Positions 17,219-26,106 of a DNA stretch of 64,000 nucleotides are shown here, one piece after another (the stretch's first letter is position 1; each line of letters starts with the position of its first letter). The stretch is taken from the NCBI RefSeq assembly GCF_022511585.1, contig NZ_JAKWBN010000001.1:544269-608268 (forward strand). Direction: 5' to 3'. Below the pieces are notes generated by a model. It ran no database searches, was not told the origin of the DNA, and saw only the letters and a list, made by a program, of their open reading frames with translations. A program made the position numbers and the translations under genes. The stretch comes from Shimazuella soli (GTDB taxonomy: Bacteria > Bacillota > Bacilli > Thermoactinomycetales > Thermoactinomycetaceae).

Positions 17219-18019
17219 TTAATGAGTTAGAAGTTGTTCTGTTTCATTGGAGTCATCTATTTTCGTCTTGGTTAGGTAGATGACTAAGATCAAGATGATA
17301 ACAAGAAAGATGGCACTAGTTCCCGTTGTACCCAAACCAAGTCCACCGTCGCTTCGAGGCTGGGATAAAAAATCACCAACAGAAGCACCAAAGGGGCGGG
17401 TCAAGATGTACGCGATCCAGAAGGCTAACACTGCATTTAATTTAAAGGCATAGTGTGCAATGGTTACCACTAGAATTACAGCAGCGAACATCAGAGCTGA
17501 TACCCAGTAACCTAGATCCAATCCTTCAGATATTAAATCACCAGCTGCAGTACCTAAAGCAAAAGTGAATAAAACAGCTAACCAATAAAATGCTTCGCGT
17601 TTCGTTGTATTTATGGAGTGAATGGATAGAGTCCTCTCACTCGCATACCAAATGATAAAAGTTGCTATCATGAGGACGAAGAAGAAGATTGTTGTTGTTT
17701 GTAGCGAGACTCCATAATTATCTGTGAGATTATCCGAACCCAGCGTACCAACGACACTGATCAATACGACAGTAAGCCAATAAATACTCGGTATATATTT
17801 TTTTGCTCGAAACTGAAAGAACAGGGTGATGAGTAATAACCCACCCATAACAAAAGTGGTGTTTGTCAAGCCAAAACCAAGAGTATCATTCAGGAAGTCT
17901 GCTGCAGTCTCACCAACGGTAGTGGCCATGATTTTTATAATCCAGAAGAAAATCGTAACTTCTGGAACCTTGTTCAACATCTGCTTCATTCGTAAGTTCG
18001 GTTGTATATCATTGGACAT
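17219..18019 (-). CDS. COG4705-type membrane protein (copy 1)
   Basis: A 266-residue paralogue of the next gene, with the same order of blocks: KVPEVTIFFWIIKIMATT, WYASERTLSIHSINTTKREAFYW, LGTAAGDLISEGLDLGYWVS, and FWIAYILTRPFGASVGDFLSQP. The repeated FW-I/A-K-x-M/L and TRPxGAS motifs suggest a conserved intramembrane site. A role near heavy-metal or cell-envelope sensing has been suggested only by gene neighbourhood. A GGAGGATAAC site precedes the ATG. A terminator separates it from the histidine kinase upstream, so it may have its own promoter. Confidence 0.82.
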   Translation of the reverse strand: MSNDIQPNLRMKQMLNKVPEVTIFFWIIKIMATTVGETAADFLNDTLGFGLTNTTFVMGGLLLITLFFQFRAKKYIPSIYWLTVVLISVVGTLGSDNLTDNYGVSLQTTTIFFFVLMIATFIIWYASERTLSIHSINTTKREAFYWLAVLFTFALGTAAGDLISEGLDLGYWVSALMFAAVILVVTIAHYAFKLNAVLAFWIAYILTRPFGASVGDFLSQPRSDGGLGLGTTGTSAIFLVIILILVIYLTKTKIDDSNETEQLLTH

Positions 18020-18100
18020 ATTGTGTTATCCTCCTTTTTCCATCACATAATGCTGGTTCCTACTTGAGAGACTATAAAATACAAGTCTGAAAAACACATG

Positions 18101-18138
18101 AAAAAAAGTTAGACAAGACTGCTTGTCCAACTTTTTTT
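18101..18138 (-). terminator. Terminator of the two-component operon
   Basis: AAAAAGTTgGACAAGC pairs with GCTTGTC.AACTTTTTTT across a 3-4 nt loop, at the 3' end of the kinase gene. Confidence 0.85.
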
Positions 18139-18144
18139 AAAATA

Positions 18145-19461
18145 TTACCGATTTGGGAGTGGAATCATGATGAAAAATTTACTTCCAGCATTTAATTTGC
18201 TCGATACTTTAATTGTGCCATGCAGGGATTCGATAATCGATTTTCCAATGGATAGTCCTAAACCTGAACTTCCCGTTTGACGGGAACGGCTTTTATCTGC
18301 TCGATAAAAACGATCAAAAATATGTTGCTGTTGCTCTGAAGAAATGCCAATTCCATTATCTTGAACGACAATAGTTAGGATTTCATCTTTTTGTTCGTAC
18401 GAGATACATACATTACCACCATTTGGCGTATACTTTAACGCATTGTCAATAAGAATATAGAGCAGTTGTTTTATATTTTCTTTGTCTGTATAAATGGGTA
18501 AAGGATGTAAGGTGAGTAAATCTAATTTTATATCTTTGGATTCTGACAAACGTTGGAAGGAACGGATGATCTGTTGCAACAGGATGAGGAGATCAAAGTT
18601 CTCTTTTTTCGTTGGTTGTTCACCAGAATCAGAACGGATTAAATAGAGTAAATGGTTCACTAGTTGTGTTGTGCTTCTCACTTCTTCTTGCAAATCGGAT
18701 AAGATATTTTTAGCAATGGGAGAGAAGTGTTTGCCTTCTTCGAAATCGATTGCTTCGAGTCCCGATTGCAATACACTTAATGGTGTTCTCAGCTCATGAG
18801 AAACATTAGCAATAAATTCGGATTGAAGTGTATACGCTTTTATGATTGGCTTTATTGCTTGTTTGGTCATCGTGTGGCCGACAAGAAGGGCGATAACAAA
18901 AAAGATAAGTGAAATACCTAATAAGATAAATAGAAAATGGAAGTACATCGTGATCAAATAAGTAATATCTTTTCCTATGTATATGGTTCCTTTACGTTTG
19001 CCATTTTGGTAAATATTTTGTGAGACAAGAAATAGATAGTGAGAATCCTTTTCGGACAATTCTATCCTCAAAAATTTAAATCCCATTTTATCTGGTTTCC
19101 AATTTTTAACGTTTTTGAAGATAGGCTCACGGATTTTTGAGGAATATTCATCAATGATGATGAGTCTATGGTTGGGTTTAAGAAAATAGGTTAGAAAGAT
19201 CCCTTTTGTTTTATTAATACTAGGAACTAGGGGATTTTCTTGGTTTTGTCCTCCGGGATATTCATCTATATCCATATTTAGTTCATTAATTTCTTGCTTC
19301 CCTATATCAAATAATTCCATTCGCTGTTCATGGTACGTGATAAGAAAGAGAACGAGACTTATCACAATATTAAAAAGTAATAAGAAAATAATCAGCATCC
19401 CACTATTATAGTGTGTAAGCTGTTTTCTAGTGGAGGCAAATAGATTCATATTATGTTTCAA
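18145..19461 (-). CDS. Sensor histidine kinase
   Basis: A membrane sensor with two helices (about residues 20-42 and 170-192) enclosing a ~125-residue extracellular domain, then dimerisation helix with the phospho-acceptor His in ANVSHELRTPLSVLQ (near 222), then the ATPase domain with N box IDNALKYTPNG, G1 DNGIGIS and G2 GSSGLGLSIGKS. The TTG start overlaps the regulator gene by 11 bp, and the signal is not known. The arrangement RR-HK followed by two COG4705 genes suggests these membrane proteins are its target or partner. Confidence 0.92.
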   Translation of the reverse strand: MKHNMNLFASTRKQLTHYNSGMLIIFLLLFNIVISLVLFLITYHEQRMELFDIGKQEINELNMDIDEYPGGQNQENPLVPSINKTKGIFLTYFLKPNHRLIIIDEYSSKIREPIFKNVKNWKPDKMGFKFLRIELSEKDSHYLFLVSQNIYQNGKRKGTIYIGKDITYLITMYFHFLFILLGISLIFFVIALLVGHTMTKQAIKPIIKAYTLQSEFIANVSHELRTPLSVLQSGLEAIDFEEGKHFSPIAKNILSDLQEEVRSTTQLVNHLLYLIRSDSGEQPTKKENFDLLILLQQIIRSFQRLSESKDIKLDLLTLHPLPIYTDKENIKQLLYILIDNALKYTPNGGNVCISYEQKDEILTIVVQDNGIGISSEQQQHIFDRFYRADKSRSRQTGSSGLGLSIGKSIIESLHGTIKVSSKLNAGSKFFIMIPLPNR

Positions 19462-20125
19462 TTGAGTATCCTACTCCCCGAATATTACTAATCATTGTTT
19501 GCTTTCCAGGTTCATCGATTTTTTTTCGTAGTAACTTGATATAGGCATCAACTGAGTTACTTCCCACATTTGCATGATATCCCCATACACGATCAAGAAT
19601 TACTTCACGGGTTAAAACTTGACCTTTGTTACGAATTAATAAATCTAGTAAATCGAACTCACGAGGAGTTAGTGGAGTTTCTATTCCATTTCGATATATT
19701 GTGCGCTTTGTGCGGTCGATTTTGATATTTCCTACTGTCACTGTGTCCTTATATAACGGTGCATAGTTTCTTCTGATCAGGACACGAATACGGGCAAAAA
19801 GTTCCTCAAATTCAAATGGTTTCGTCAGATAATCATCCGCACCTGAATCAAGCCCTTCTATACGATCCAGAACATCATCTTTAGCAGTTAACATCAATAT
19901 CGCTCCGGAATAGTCATTTTGCCTAAGTTTTTGGCATACAGAGATCCCATCAATTTTAGGTAGCATCCAATCCAAAATGACAAGATCATAGTGAGAGGCA
20001 AGGGCATATTCGTAAGCTTCCAAGCCATTTGTATACCATTCTACGGTATACCCCTCCTTCTCTTTTAGCATATGTTCTAATATTTTGCCTAGACGAAGAT
20101 CATCTTCAGCTAATAGGATTTTCAT
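19451..20125 (-). CDS. OmpR/PhoB-type response regulator
   Basis: A 224-residue regulator. The receiver domain has AEDD at residues 6-9, the phosphorylation Asp in LVILDWMLP (near 51) and the Lys of LTKPFEF (near 101). The C-terminal winged helix contains LTPREFDLLDLLIRNKGQVLTREVILDRVWG and ends with RGVGYSIE, as in the OmpR family. GGAGAG lies 8 nt before the ATG. It is co-transcribed with the overlapping kinase and probably controls the downstream COG4705 genes. Confidence 0.93.
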   Translation of the reverse strand: MKILLAEDDLRLGKILEHMLKEKEGYTVEWYTNGLEAYEYALASHYDLVILDWMLPKIDGISVCQKLRQNDYSGAILMLTAKDDVLDRIEGLDSGADDYLTKPFEFEELFARIRVLIRRNYAPLYKDTVTVGNIKIDRTKRTIYRNGIETPLTPREFDLLDLLIRNKGQVLTREVILDRVWGYHANVGSNSVDAYIKLLRKKIDEPGKQTMISNIRGVGYSIET

Positions 20126-20272
20126 TAAGGACTCTCCAATCTTTGGATAAAGAGAAAGACAAGTGTAAGAAAGGTTGATTGATCATATCCAAATTACGAA
20201 TTGTATTTACCATCCATTCTAGACTAAAAAAGAAACTTGCACATACTCATACCACTATAATCACACGTTTTT

Positions 20273-20318
20273 CTTTGATACGGAAGAGGTCAAAGGTTCG
20301 ATTCCTCTTCTGCCCACT
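20273..20318 (+). pseudogene. tRNA-Val 3' half, decayed duplicate
   Basis: TTGATACGGAAGAGGTC then AGGTTCGATTCCTCT.CTGCCCAC matches the anticodon arm, T arm and acceptor 3' strand of the tRNA-Val at 9652-9726, with about seven differences and a damaged CCA end (CACT). There is no 5' half, so it cannot make a tRNA. Confidence 0.85.
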
Positions 20319-20350
20319 AAATTCACTTCTTAGAAATAGGGAGATTTTTT
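20275..20350 (+). repeat. Direct repeat copy B (attachment-type)
   Basis: Partner of the repeat at 9682-9757. It carries the same order: tRNA half, then TTAGAAATAGGGAG with a T run. The 10.5 kb between the copies is the first island. Confidence 0.8.
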
Positions 20351-20372
20351 AATTGGGAAATAACAGAAAAAA

Positions 20373-20450
20373 TGCAAACCTTTATTATATCCAGGAAATA
20401 TTGTCTGCCATTTCAAGGAACATATACAGTCGACAATTTCTTGTTCTGAA
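20373..20450 (-). pseudogene. Second integrase relic, extreme 3' end only
   Basis: GCAAACCTTTATTA and then AGGAACAT, TCGACA and TTCTTG recur in the same order as at the 3' end of the integrase relic at 9.8-9.9 kb. This means a second copy of the integrase tail once lay here, now heavily decayed. It points to two elements inserted in tandem at the same tRNA. Confidence 0.55.
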
Positions 20451-20889
20451 TGTTAGCCCTCTTCTCCTCAAAGTGAATATCTTTCCATTGAAGACTAAAA
20501 TTTCCCTGTCTTTTCTGATTTTAATATCAGTTAGCTGTAAAACGAACTCGATCCTTTCTTCTGCTACAGTGAAATGATTAACTAATCAAAGCAAGATGTA
20601 TTACAGATTGAATGCTGAGAGCAATTTTTCAAGTGGAGTGAGGAATCTCGCTGCCCATGCTTAAACAAGCATCCATCGAAAATGTTTTAAGCTAATGTCT
20701 AGGTAATCGAGAACACTATGCATATATTTTCAGCATAATAATATATTAACGAATTTACACTGCTTTCCATAGCGGGCTGTCGCCAAGCCACTTGTATTAT
20801 GGTACGTCAATACGTTCTTGCTTCATGGAACAATTCCTGCCTGTGATTGATATAATGCCAGGCTAAATAGAATCGGTATTCGGAGGGAT
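20451..20889. other. Intergenic stretch between island scar and mtnK
   Basis: No gene. Composition changes from AT-rich to more mixed towards mtnK. I looked for an S-box (SAM riboswitch) before mtnK and see none of its conserved stems. Confidence 0.4.
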
Positions 20890-20895
20890 GTGGAA

Positions 20896-22110
20896 ATGAC
20901 AAATTATCACGCCTTAACGCAAGCGGAAGCGGTCGAGTATGTACACGGAATCGAGGGTGTATTTTCGGATGATGCGCAGCTGAAGTCACGTGAGATCGGT
21001 GACGGTAATCTTAATCTTGTGTTTCAAATATTGGACCCAGCATCAGGACGATCCTTAATTTTGAAGCAGGCGCTTCCATACGCAAAGGTAATCGGCGAAT
21101 CGGTTCCCTTGACGCTGGACAGAGTAGGCATTGAATGCGAAGCATTGCGCATTCAAAGGGAGCTTTGTCCAGATCTGACGCCGAAGGTATATGCATATGA
21201 TCCGGATTTGGCGTTGATGGTCATGGAGGATTTGGGCGATCACATTGTCATGCGCCACGGAATGATCGAGCGGGGCCGTTATCCGTTGTTCGCCGGGCAT
21301 ATCGGATCATTTTTGGCTCGGACATTATTTTTCACCTCAGATCTGACCATGGACCAACACGAGAAGAAACTGCGGGTGAAATCGTTCATCAATCCGGAGC
21401 TTTGCAATATTACCGAGGAGCTCATTTTATGCGCTCCTTATACAAGGTCCCGGATGAATATCGTGGAACCTTATATCCGTGATGCCGTTGAACGTATTTG
21501 GTCAGATAAGGAGCTGCATCTCGAGGTCATGCTGCTGAGGGAGAAATTTCTGACGAAAGCACAGGCTCTGTTGCATGGTGATTTGCATACAGATAATATC
21601 TTCATTAAGCAGGATTCTACGAAGGTCATTGATCCCGAATTTGCTTTTTACGGTCCGATGGGTTTTGATATCGGGACGGTTATCGCCAATCTTCTGCTGA
21701 ACTATTCAGGCCAAGAGGGTTGGAGTACGGATGCGCTGGAGCGCACGGATTACCGTGGCTACCTGCTGAATACTGTGTACGACTTATGGACACAATTCGA
21801 GCTTCAGTTCCGCGATCTTTGGAACGGGCATGTCGTTGACCGGATGGCGAAGACCCCAGGATATCAGGATTTGTATGTGGCAAGACTGTTGCAGGACACA
21901 ATCGGATTTGCCGGGGTGATAATGTTGTGCCGTGTTTATGGTTTTATCCATGTTGCGGACATCGATAACATCGAAGATGCAGATGCCCGTGAACGAGCAC
22001 AGCGAATTGCGCTGAAGATCGGCGTGGCGCTGATCAAACAGAACCGCTCTGCCCGCTCTATTGAGGAAGTATTGGATATCGCTTTAAAAGCTGTAAACTG
22101 CGAAGATTGA
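20896..22110 (+). CDS. mtnK: S-methyl-5-thioribose kinase
   Basis: This kinase phosphorylates methylthioribose at C1, an early step of the methionine salvage pathway that recycles methylthioadenosine. It has the aminoglycoside-phosphotransferase/choline kinase fold: ADP-binding start LKSREIGDGNLNLVFQI (near residue 30), VMEDLGDH, the catalytic loop LLHGDLHTDNIF (Asp near 233) and the metal site VIDPEFAFYGPMGFDIG. GGAGGG is 8 nt before ATG 20896. Length of 404 residues is normal. Its codon use is richer in G and C at third positions than the core genes here. The other mtn genes lie 41 kb away. Confidence 0.93.
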   Translation: MTNYHALTQAEAVEYVHGIEGVFSDDAQLKSREIGDGNLNLVFQILDPASGRSLILKQALPYAKVIGESVPLTLDRVGIECEALRIQRELCPDLTPKVYAYDPDLALMVMEDLGDHIVMRHGMIERGRYPLFAGHIGSFLARTLFFTSDLTMDQHEKKLRVKSFINPELCNITEELILCAPYTRSRMNIVEPYIRDAVERIWSDKELHLEVMLLREKFLTKAQALLHGDLHTDNIFIKQDSTKVIDPEFAFYGPMGFDIGTVIANLLLNYSGQEGWSTDALERTDYRGYLLNTVYDLWTQFELQFRDLWNGHVVDRMAKTPGYQDLYVARLLQDTIGFAGVIMLCRVYGFIHVADIDNIEDADARERAQRIALKIGVALIKQNRSARSIEEVLDIALKAVNCED

Positions 22111-22170
22111 CTTAAATTATTAAGGTCGTGTAAATGCTCTTATGTGGTATACAAGGTTGGACTGAATGAA

Positions 22171-22210
22171 AAGACGACTACTCATTCAAAACGAATAAGA
22201 GTCGTTTTTT
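22171..22210. terminator. Terminator between mtnK and the hydrolase gene
   Basis: ACGACT..CATTC pairs with GAAT..AGTCGT around an A-rich loop, with A and T flanks; it can serve both converging genes. Confidence 0.75.
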
Positions 22211-22227
22211 GTTTTGTTATTTGCTAA

Positions 22228-23010
22228 TCAATTTAAGAAACGGTGGATTTCCTCCAACACCTTGCGATGCTCCTGTGAAAAGACACCGTGACCCGCATGG
22301 GGAAATAGAATCAGCTTGGAATTTGGAATACGATGGTCTAGAATTTTGGCATGCTTTGGACTGAAAACCCAATCATCCTTGCCATGAATAATAAGCGTTG
22401 GTGCTGAAATTCGCCCTAACCGATGATACGAATCGAAATTCTTGCTCGCTTCACGCTGAATTTCCATGGTTCTAGGGTTCAAAGGAGTGATTTGCATCCG
22501 TTTCACAAATGAATTGATCAAATCCGGATTTTTTTGGATATAGTCTTTGGAGTAAAGCATATTTAGCGTGTCTTGAGGGGAATATGCAGCGTTCTTTAAC
22601 ATTAGCCACTTAATCATCCGAAAAGAAGGAGGCACCCGTTTTACCCCGCAGGTTGTGGAACATAAGATTAATTTCGACACGCGGCTAGGGTCTTCGATTG
22701 CAATCTCCTGCGCAATCATTCCCCCCATGGATTGGCCTAAAATATGTGCCTTTTCGATGTCGAGCGCGTTCATTAGCTCGATGACATCCTTGGCCATATC
22801 CGAGATGTCATACGCTTCTGACGGAGCATCGCTTCGACCTGTACCCCGATAATCGAGCATGATGAAGCTGTTCCTTTCGCTTAACGCGGTCTTGATTGCC
22901 GGGCTCCACCAGTCCATATTGCTGTCTTTTCCTGAAAGTCCGATCAAAGGGAATCCTTTCCCGATCCATTCATAACAAATATTAATGCCGTTGACGAATA
23001 CTCTCTTCAA
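22228..23010 (-). CDS. Alpha/beta-fold hydrolase
   Basis: A 260-residue soluble hydrolase. The nucleophile elbow is ILGQSMGGMIAQE (Ser near residue 96), the acid is in IIHGKDDWVFSP (near 208) and the His is in PHAGHGVFSQ (near 240). The oxyanion region has LDYRGTGRSDAP. It resembles the 3-oxoadipate enol-lactonase / esterase branch, but the substrate cannot be named. It converges with mtnK and leads away from a locus of TPR and small proteins, with which it shares strand. It could act on an activated aryl ester there, but that is inference only. Confidence 0.87.
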   Translation of the reverse strand: MKRVFVNGINICYEWIGKGFPLIGLSGKDSNMDWWSPAIKTALSERNSFIMLDYRGTGRSDAPSEAYDISDMAKDVIELMNALDIEKAHILGQSMGGMIAQEIAIEDPSRVSKLILCSTTCGVKRVPPSFRMIKWLMLKNAAYSPQDTLNMLYSKDYIQKNPDLINSFVKRMQITPLNPRTMEIQREASKNFDSYHRLGRISAPTLIIHGKDDWVFSPKHAKILDHRIPNSKLILFPHAGHGVFSQEHRKVLEEIHRFLN

Positions 23011-23158
23011 AATTACCCACTCTCCAGTTTCGAAATCTCTGTTCGCGAATGAAAGATATCCTAGATCAATATATTCTACGAAAGGGAATAGAGTGAGGAT
23101 GGAAGGAAAGGCCCTCAGTCCATTGACGGTTTGAGCCTTTCCATGTCGAGCTTCTGTT

Positions 23159-23467
23159 TTATTTTTCTTCTGCCGATTCTTTCGTCAACGTGGATTCCTC
23201 GGAAACTTTCGAATTCTGTTCCTGTGAAGTGCTTACCTTTAGGCGTTCTAGTCCTATTGCCATTAATTCTTCGCCAGTTCCTATGATACCGGTCTTCAAA
23301 GCATTGACGAATGTTTGGAATTGTATACTGGATGGTTGCTTTTCATCGCTTGTCACATTCACAAGTTGTTTGCCGACGTTGGCAGCACCACTTCTCAAAG
23401 CAGTAAAGGAGAAATCAATGATCCCTTTCTTTACCTCCCTAAAGACTCCTTTTATGGAATCTGACAT
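23159..23467 (-). CDS. Small helical protein, paralogue of the protein at 30.8 kb
   Basis: A 102-residue protein starting at ATG 23467 with AAAGGAGGTG 8 nt upstream. The first 75 residues form amphipathic helices, including VFREVKKGIIDFSFTALRSG and FVNALKTGIIGTGEELMAIG. These align with IFREINRKFRYFTANYTTAVKNG and LFEAIKTGVQYAGERMIDCG in the small protein encoded at 30791-31066. The tail is Ser/Glu/Lys-rich and probably disordered. I know no name for the family. The two paralogues bracket the TPR and ligase genes. Confidence 0.7.
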   Translation of the reverse strand: MSDSIKGVFREVKKGIIDFSFTALRSGAANVGKQLVNVTSDEKQPSSIQFQTFVNALKTGIIGTGEELMAIGLERLKVSTSQEQNSKVSEESTLTKESAEEK

Positions 23468-23559
23468 ATGTTTCACCTCCTTTCCAATCTGGGTTTATCA
23501 GGATAAGGGGATGATTTTTGCTCTAATGTCCTATTTTCTTTTTGATCTTACAGAGACTC

Positions 23560-23709
23560 TTATAGGAAGCTTCTTGTTTCTTCGCATCGGTAAGAGGGTT
23601 GTCCGGATAATTGAGGCTGATCTAACAGCTGATTCGTTTCCTGAACAGCGGTTACATTGTCTTTTGCCTCTTTCTTATACAGCGAAGAAAATCTTGTCGA
23701 GTCTCTCAT
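23560..23709 (-). pseudogene. Possible degenerate small gene
   Basis: A 49-codon frame (MRDSTRFSSLYKKEAKDNVT...) with a weak ribosome site. Its sequence continues sensibly in another frame with DAKKQEASYKSLCKIKKKIGH, whose ASYKSL resembles SSYKSL in the broken gene at 32.4 kb. It is probably a decayed member of the same group of small proteins. Confidence 0.25.
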
Positions 23710-23753
23710 TTAAATGTCAATTTTCTCCGCCTTCTCTTTTCTTATGATTTTCT

Positions 23754-24269
23754 TTAATTCCCAAATTGATCAAGACGTTGTAGGACCAAATTTGCTTCGT
23801 CGGGTTTGCCTGCATTTTGGTAAGCTGCACTTAGATTTCGCAGTACTTCCTGTATTTGCTTTGGAGTAAGGTAGTTGGAATTCACTTTATAGTGATCAAG
23901 CAGAAAGGTGAAGTCTTCGATTGCCGTTTCCGAGCAATGGAAAAAGGATTCCGGCAGCCTCAGGCAAATATTCCCGCGTAACAACCGAATTTCTTTATGG
24001 TTTGGGTCTAAAGAAACGGCTCGATTCAATACGTCTAATCCCTCTTGCGCCTTATCCGCTTTTTCCAGAATTTTAACGGCATCCCGTCCTAATAGAACAA
24101 GAGTACTGCCGAAATAGGCTTCAAACAGTGCATTCTCAGGCTCGGCCTCACAAAGCTTTAAGAGCATCTCGTTTGCTTTTATCACTGCTTTTTTGTCTCC
24201 GTCCACACCTTTATTATGGAGTGTTTTGGCTTCCTCGAATTGTTTCATATGGACGCTTTGATCTGCCAT
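23754..24269 (-). CDS. TPR-like repeat protein, one-module form (171 aa)
   Basis: It starts at ATG 24269 with GGAGGTCGATAGGA in front; a longer frame has no site. The sequence is all-helical and TPR-like: NALFEAYFGSTLVLLGRDAVKILEKA, GLDVLNRAVSLDPNHKEIRLLRGNI, and LRNLSAAYQNAGKPDEANLVLQRL. It is nearly the same as the N-terminal half of the protein encoded next to it, showing a recent duplication. The RLPESFF..SETAIEDFTFLLD stretch between repeats is distinctive for this family. TPR domains bind other proteins, so a scaffold role is likely; the partner is unknown. Confidence 0.75.
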   Translation of the reverse strand: MADQSVHMKQFEEAKTLHNKGVDGDKKAVIKANEMLLKLCEAEPENALFEAYFGSTLVLLGRDAVKILEKADKAQEGLDVLNRAVSLDPNHKEIRLLRGNICLRLPESFFHCSETAIEDFTFLLDHYKVNSNYLTPKQIQEVLRNLSAAYQNAGKPDEANLVLQRLDQFGN

Positions 24270-24445
24270 TCCTATCGACCTCCAATATGGTAAAACTTGG
24301 TGTTCCTCCAACCTGTAAAAGTAACACAGATAAACTCGCTTCTTGTATTTCCAATTTACTAGTAGGATTTGTGGTCCTTTGGAGTTCGATGAAATATTCA
24401 CTTTATTAAATGATCAGCGAGTCTGGGTCATTCAAATAAGGACTT

Positions 24446-25666
24446 CTATTTCTTTTTCTTTTGCTGCTTCGCTAAGCTTTGGAGTTCACTTCCGACGGCT
24501 CGAACGGCTCTTCTTATCAAAATTGATTTGAGGCTTTCGGAGTTTGGTATATGCTTAACAGCTGGTTTCCCTTCTAAAGACTTAAGTTTCAACTTGAGGA
24601 GATACAGAAAATCAGGATCTTTCGTTTTGTACTGCAGTATTTTCCAGCACATAAGAGCATCTTGATTTCGACCAATTCGGCAATATACTTCGCCAAGTTC
24701 GTAGATAAGCTGTAAGTAATTTTCGGTTTCAAGGTGGCCTTCTCCAAGCATTCCCCGATCGATGAGAAAAGTGTAATCTTCAATTATTGTTTCGGCTAAG
24801 TTGAAATGCTTTTTAGGCAACCGATATGCGGTCCTGCCTCGCAGCAGTCTGATCCTGCCATCCTGAGGGGCGGCACTAACCGCTCCATCAAGAAGCTTCA
24901 ATCCCGCTTTTGACCATCTCAATTTATTCAATAGTGATGTCGTATCCCGAGCCATTAGTAATCTAGTGATACCATAGTATGCATCCGTAATTGGGTGACT
25001 TGGATAGTCGGATCTCACTTGCTCCAACAACTGATGCATGTCTTGTACAGCCTTTTTATTGCCATCCAGGGCGTCCTTGTGTAGTGGAACAAGCTGATCT
25101 AGTAAAATCTCGATATCCTTCTCACTTACATTTATCAATTTTCTATTCAATTGGGGTAATTGCTGCAATACTTCATTTGCTTCTTTCAATTTTCCTGCAT
25201 TTCGGTAAGCAACACTAAGATCCTCTATAATTTTCCTGAATTGCTCATCAGTAAGGTAGCTGGAGTCTTCTTTGTAACGATCCAGTAGAAAGGAGAAGTC
25301 TTCAATCGCCGTTTGTGAGCAATAGAAAAAGGATTCTGGCAGTCGCAAACATACATTTGCACGCAACAACCGAATTTCTTTATGATTTGAGTCTAGAGAA
25401 ACGGCCCGATTTAATGAATTTAGTCCTTCTTGCGCTTTGTCCGCTTTTTCCAGAGGCTGAACAGCATCTCGCCCTAATAGTGCAAGAACAGTGCCGTAAT
25501 AGGCTTCAATAAGAGCATTGTCAGGCTCGGTTTTGCGAAGCTCTGAGAATATCTCACAGGCGATTTTTACCGCATCTTTATCTCCATCTAAGCCTTTTGT
25601 AAGAACCCTTTTTCCTTTCTCGAATTGCTTTAAATGAGTATTGTTTTTTTCCTTTTCCATTTCCAT
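24446..25666 (-). CDS. TPR-like repeat protein, two-module form (about 406 aa)
   Basis: It starts near ATG 25666 after GGGAGGGGG. Module 1 (residues 10-170) matches the 171-residue neighbour: LDGDKDAVKIACEIF, GRDAV.PLEKADKAQEGL, LNRAVSLDSNHKEIRLLRANV, RLPESFFYCSQTAIEDFSFLLD. Module 2 (about 180-345) is a divergent copy: LDGNKKAVQDMHQLL, LRWSKAGLKLLDGAVSAAPQDGRIRLLRGRT, RLPKKHFNLAETIIEDYTFLID. The C-terminus is basic and ends KQQKKKK. It is divergent from the lysine-rich gene at 26.1 kb across a 440-bp spacer. No enzymatic motif is present; a scaffold role is inferred. Confidence 0.75.
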   Translation of the reverse strand: MEMEKEKNNTHLKQFEKGKRVLTKGLDGDKDAVKIACEIFSELRKTEPDNALIEAYYGTVLALLGRDAVQPLEKADKAQEGLNSLNRAVSLDSNHKEIRLLRANVCLRLPESFFYCSQTAIEDFSFLLDRYKEDSSYLTDEQFRKIIEDLSVAYRNAGKLKEANEVLQQLPQLNRKLINVSEKDIEILLDQLVPLHKDALDGNKKAVQDMHQLLEQVRSDYPSHPITDAYYGITRLLMARDTTSLLNKLRWSKAGLKLLDGAVSAAPQDGRIRLLRGRTAYRLPKKHFNLAETIIEDYTFLIDRGMLGEGHLETENYLQLIYELGEVYCRIGRNQDALMCWKILQYKTKDPDFLYLLKLKLKSLEGKPAVKHIPNSESLKSILIRRAVRAVGSELQSLAKQQKKKK

Positions 25667-26106
25667 TTCCCCCTCCCAACGAAAAATTCGGATTAAGAAC
25701 AAGAATTTGAAACACCTGTTGTGCTAGTAATGTTACAAATCGAGAGATTCTAAATTCGGAATTGTAGGCATAAATTCCGCCATCCAAGTAGCAATCCGAG
25801 AATTCGTGAGGAATATCGTTGAACGATATGAATAATCAATCTTTAACCAATATCATTCCTGAACAACTGATGGTGAAAAGCTCCTCCAAAACGTTATTTA
25901 TAAGTTAAGACTTGATTATTTTTCAATTCGAATAACAAGACGGATTGACCCCCTCCTTAAAATAAACGATTTATGCTAGATACGATATGTATGGTTTATA
26001 TGAACGGTTTGGATGGTATACTCTTTTTTTTTAATATGTGTGTTTGTCTGAATCATGTCTGACTTTCCTTGCATTTCATAAAGAGTAAATGGGAGGAGGG
26101 CAGAAC
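25667..26106. other. Divergent intergenic region of the TPR / lysine-rich genes
   Basis: No gene. It must hold promoters for both directions. It is AT-rich with several CATA and TATA-like words, but I cannot assign a sigma factor. Confidence 0.35.

Noticed and set aside
20640-20889. S-box (SAM riboswitch) before mtnK
   Set aside because: I looked for the CTTATCAAGAG-type core and terminator and found neither.
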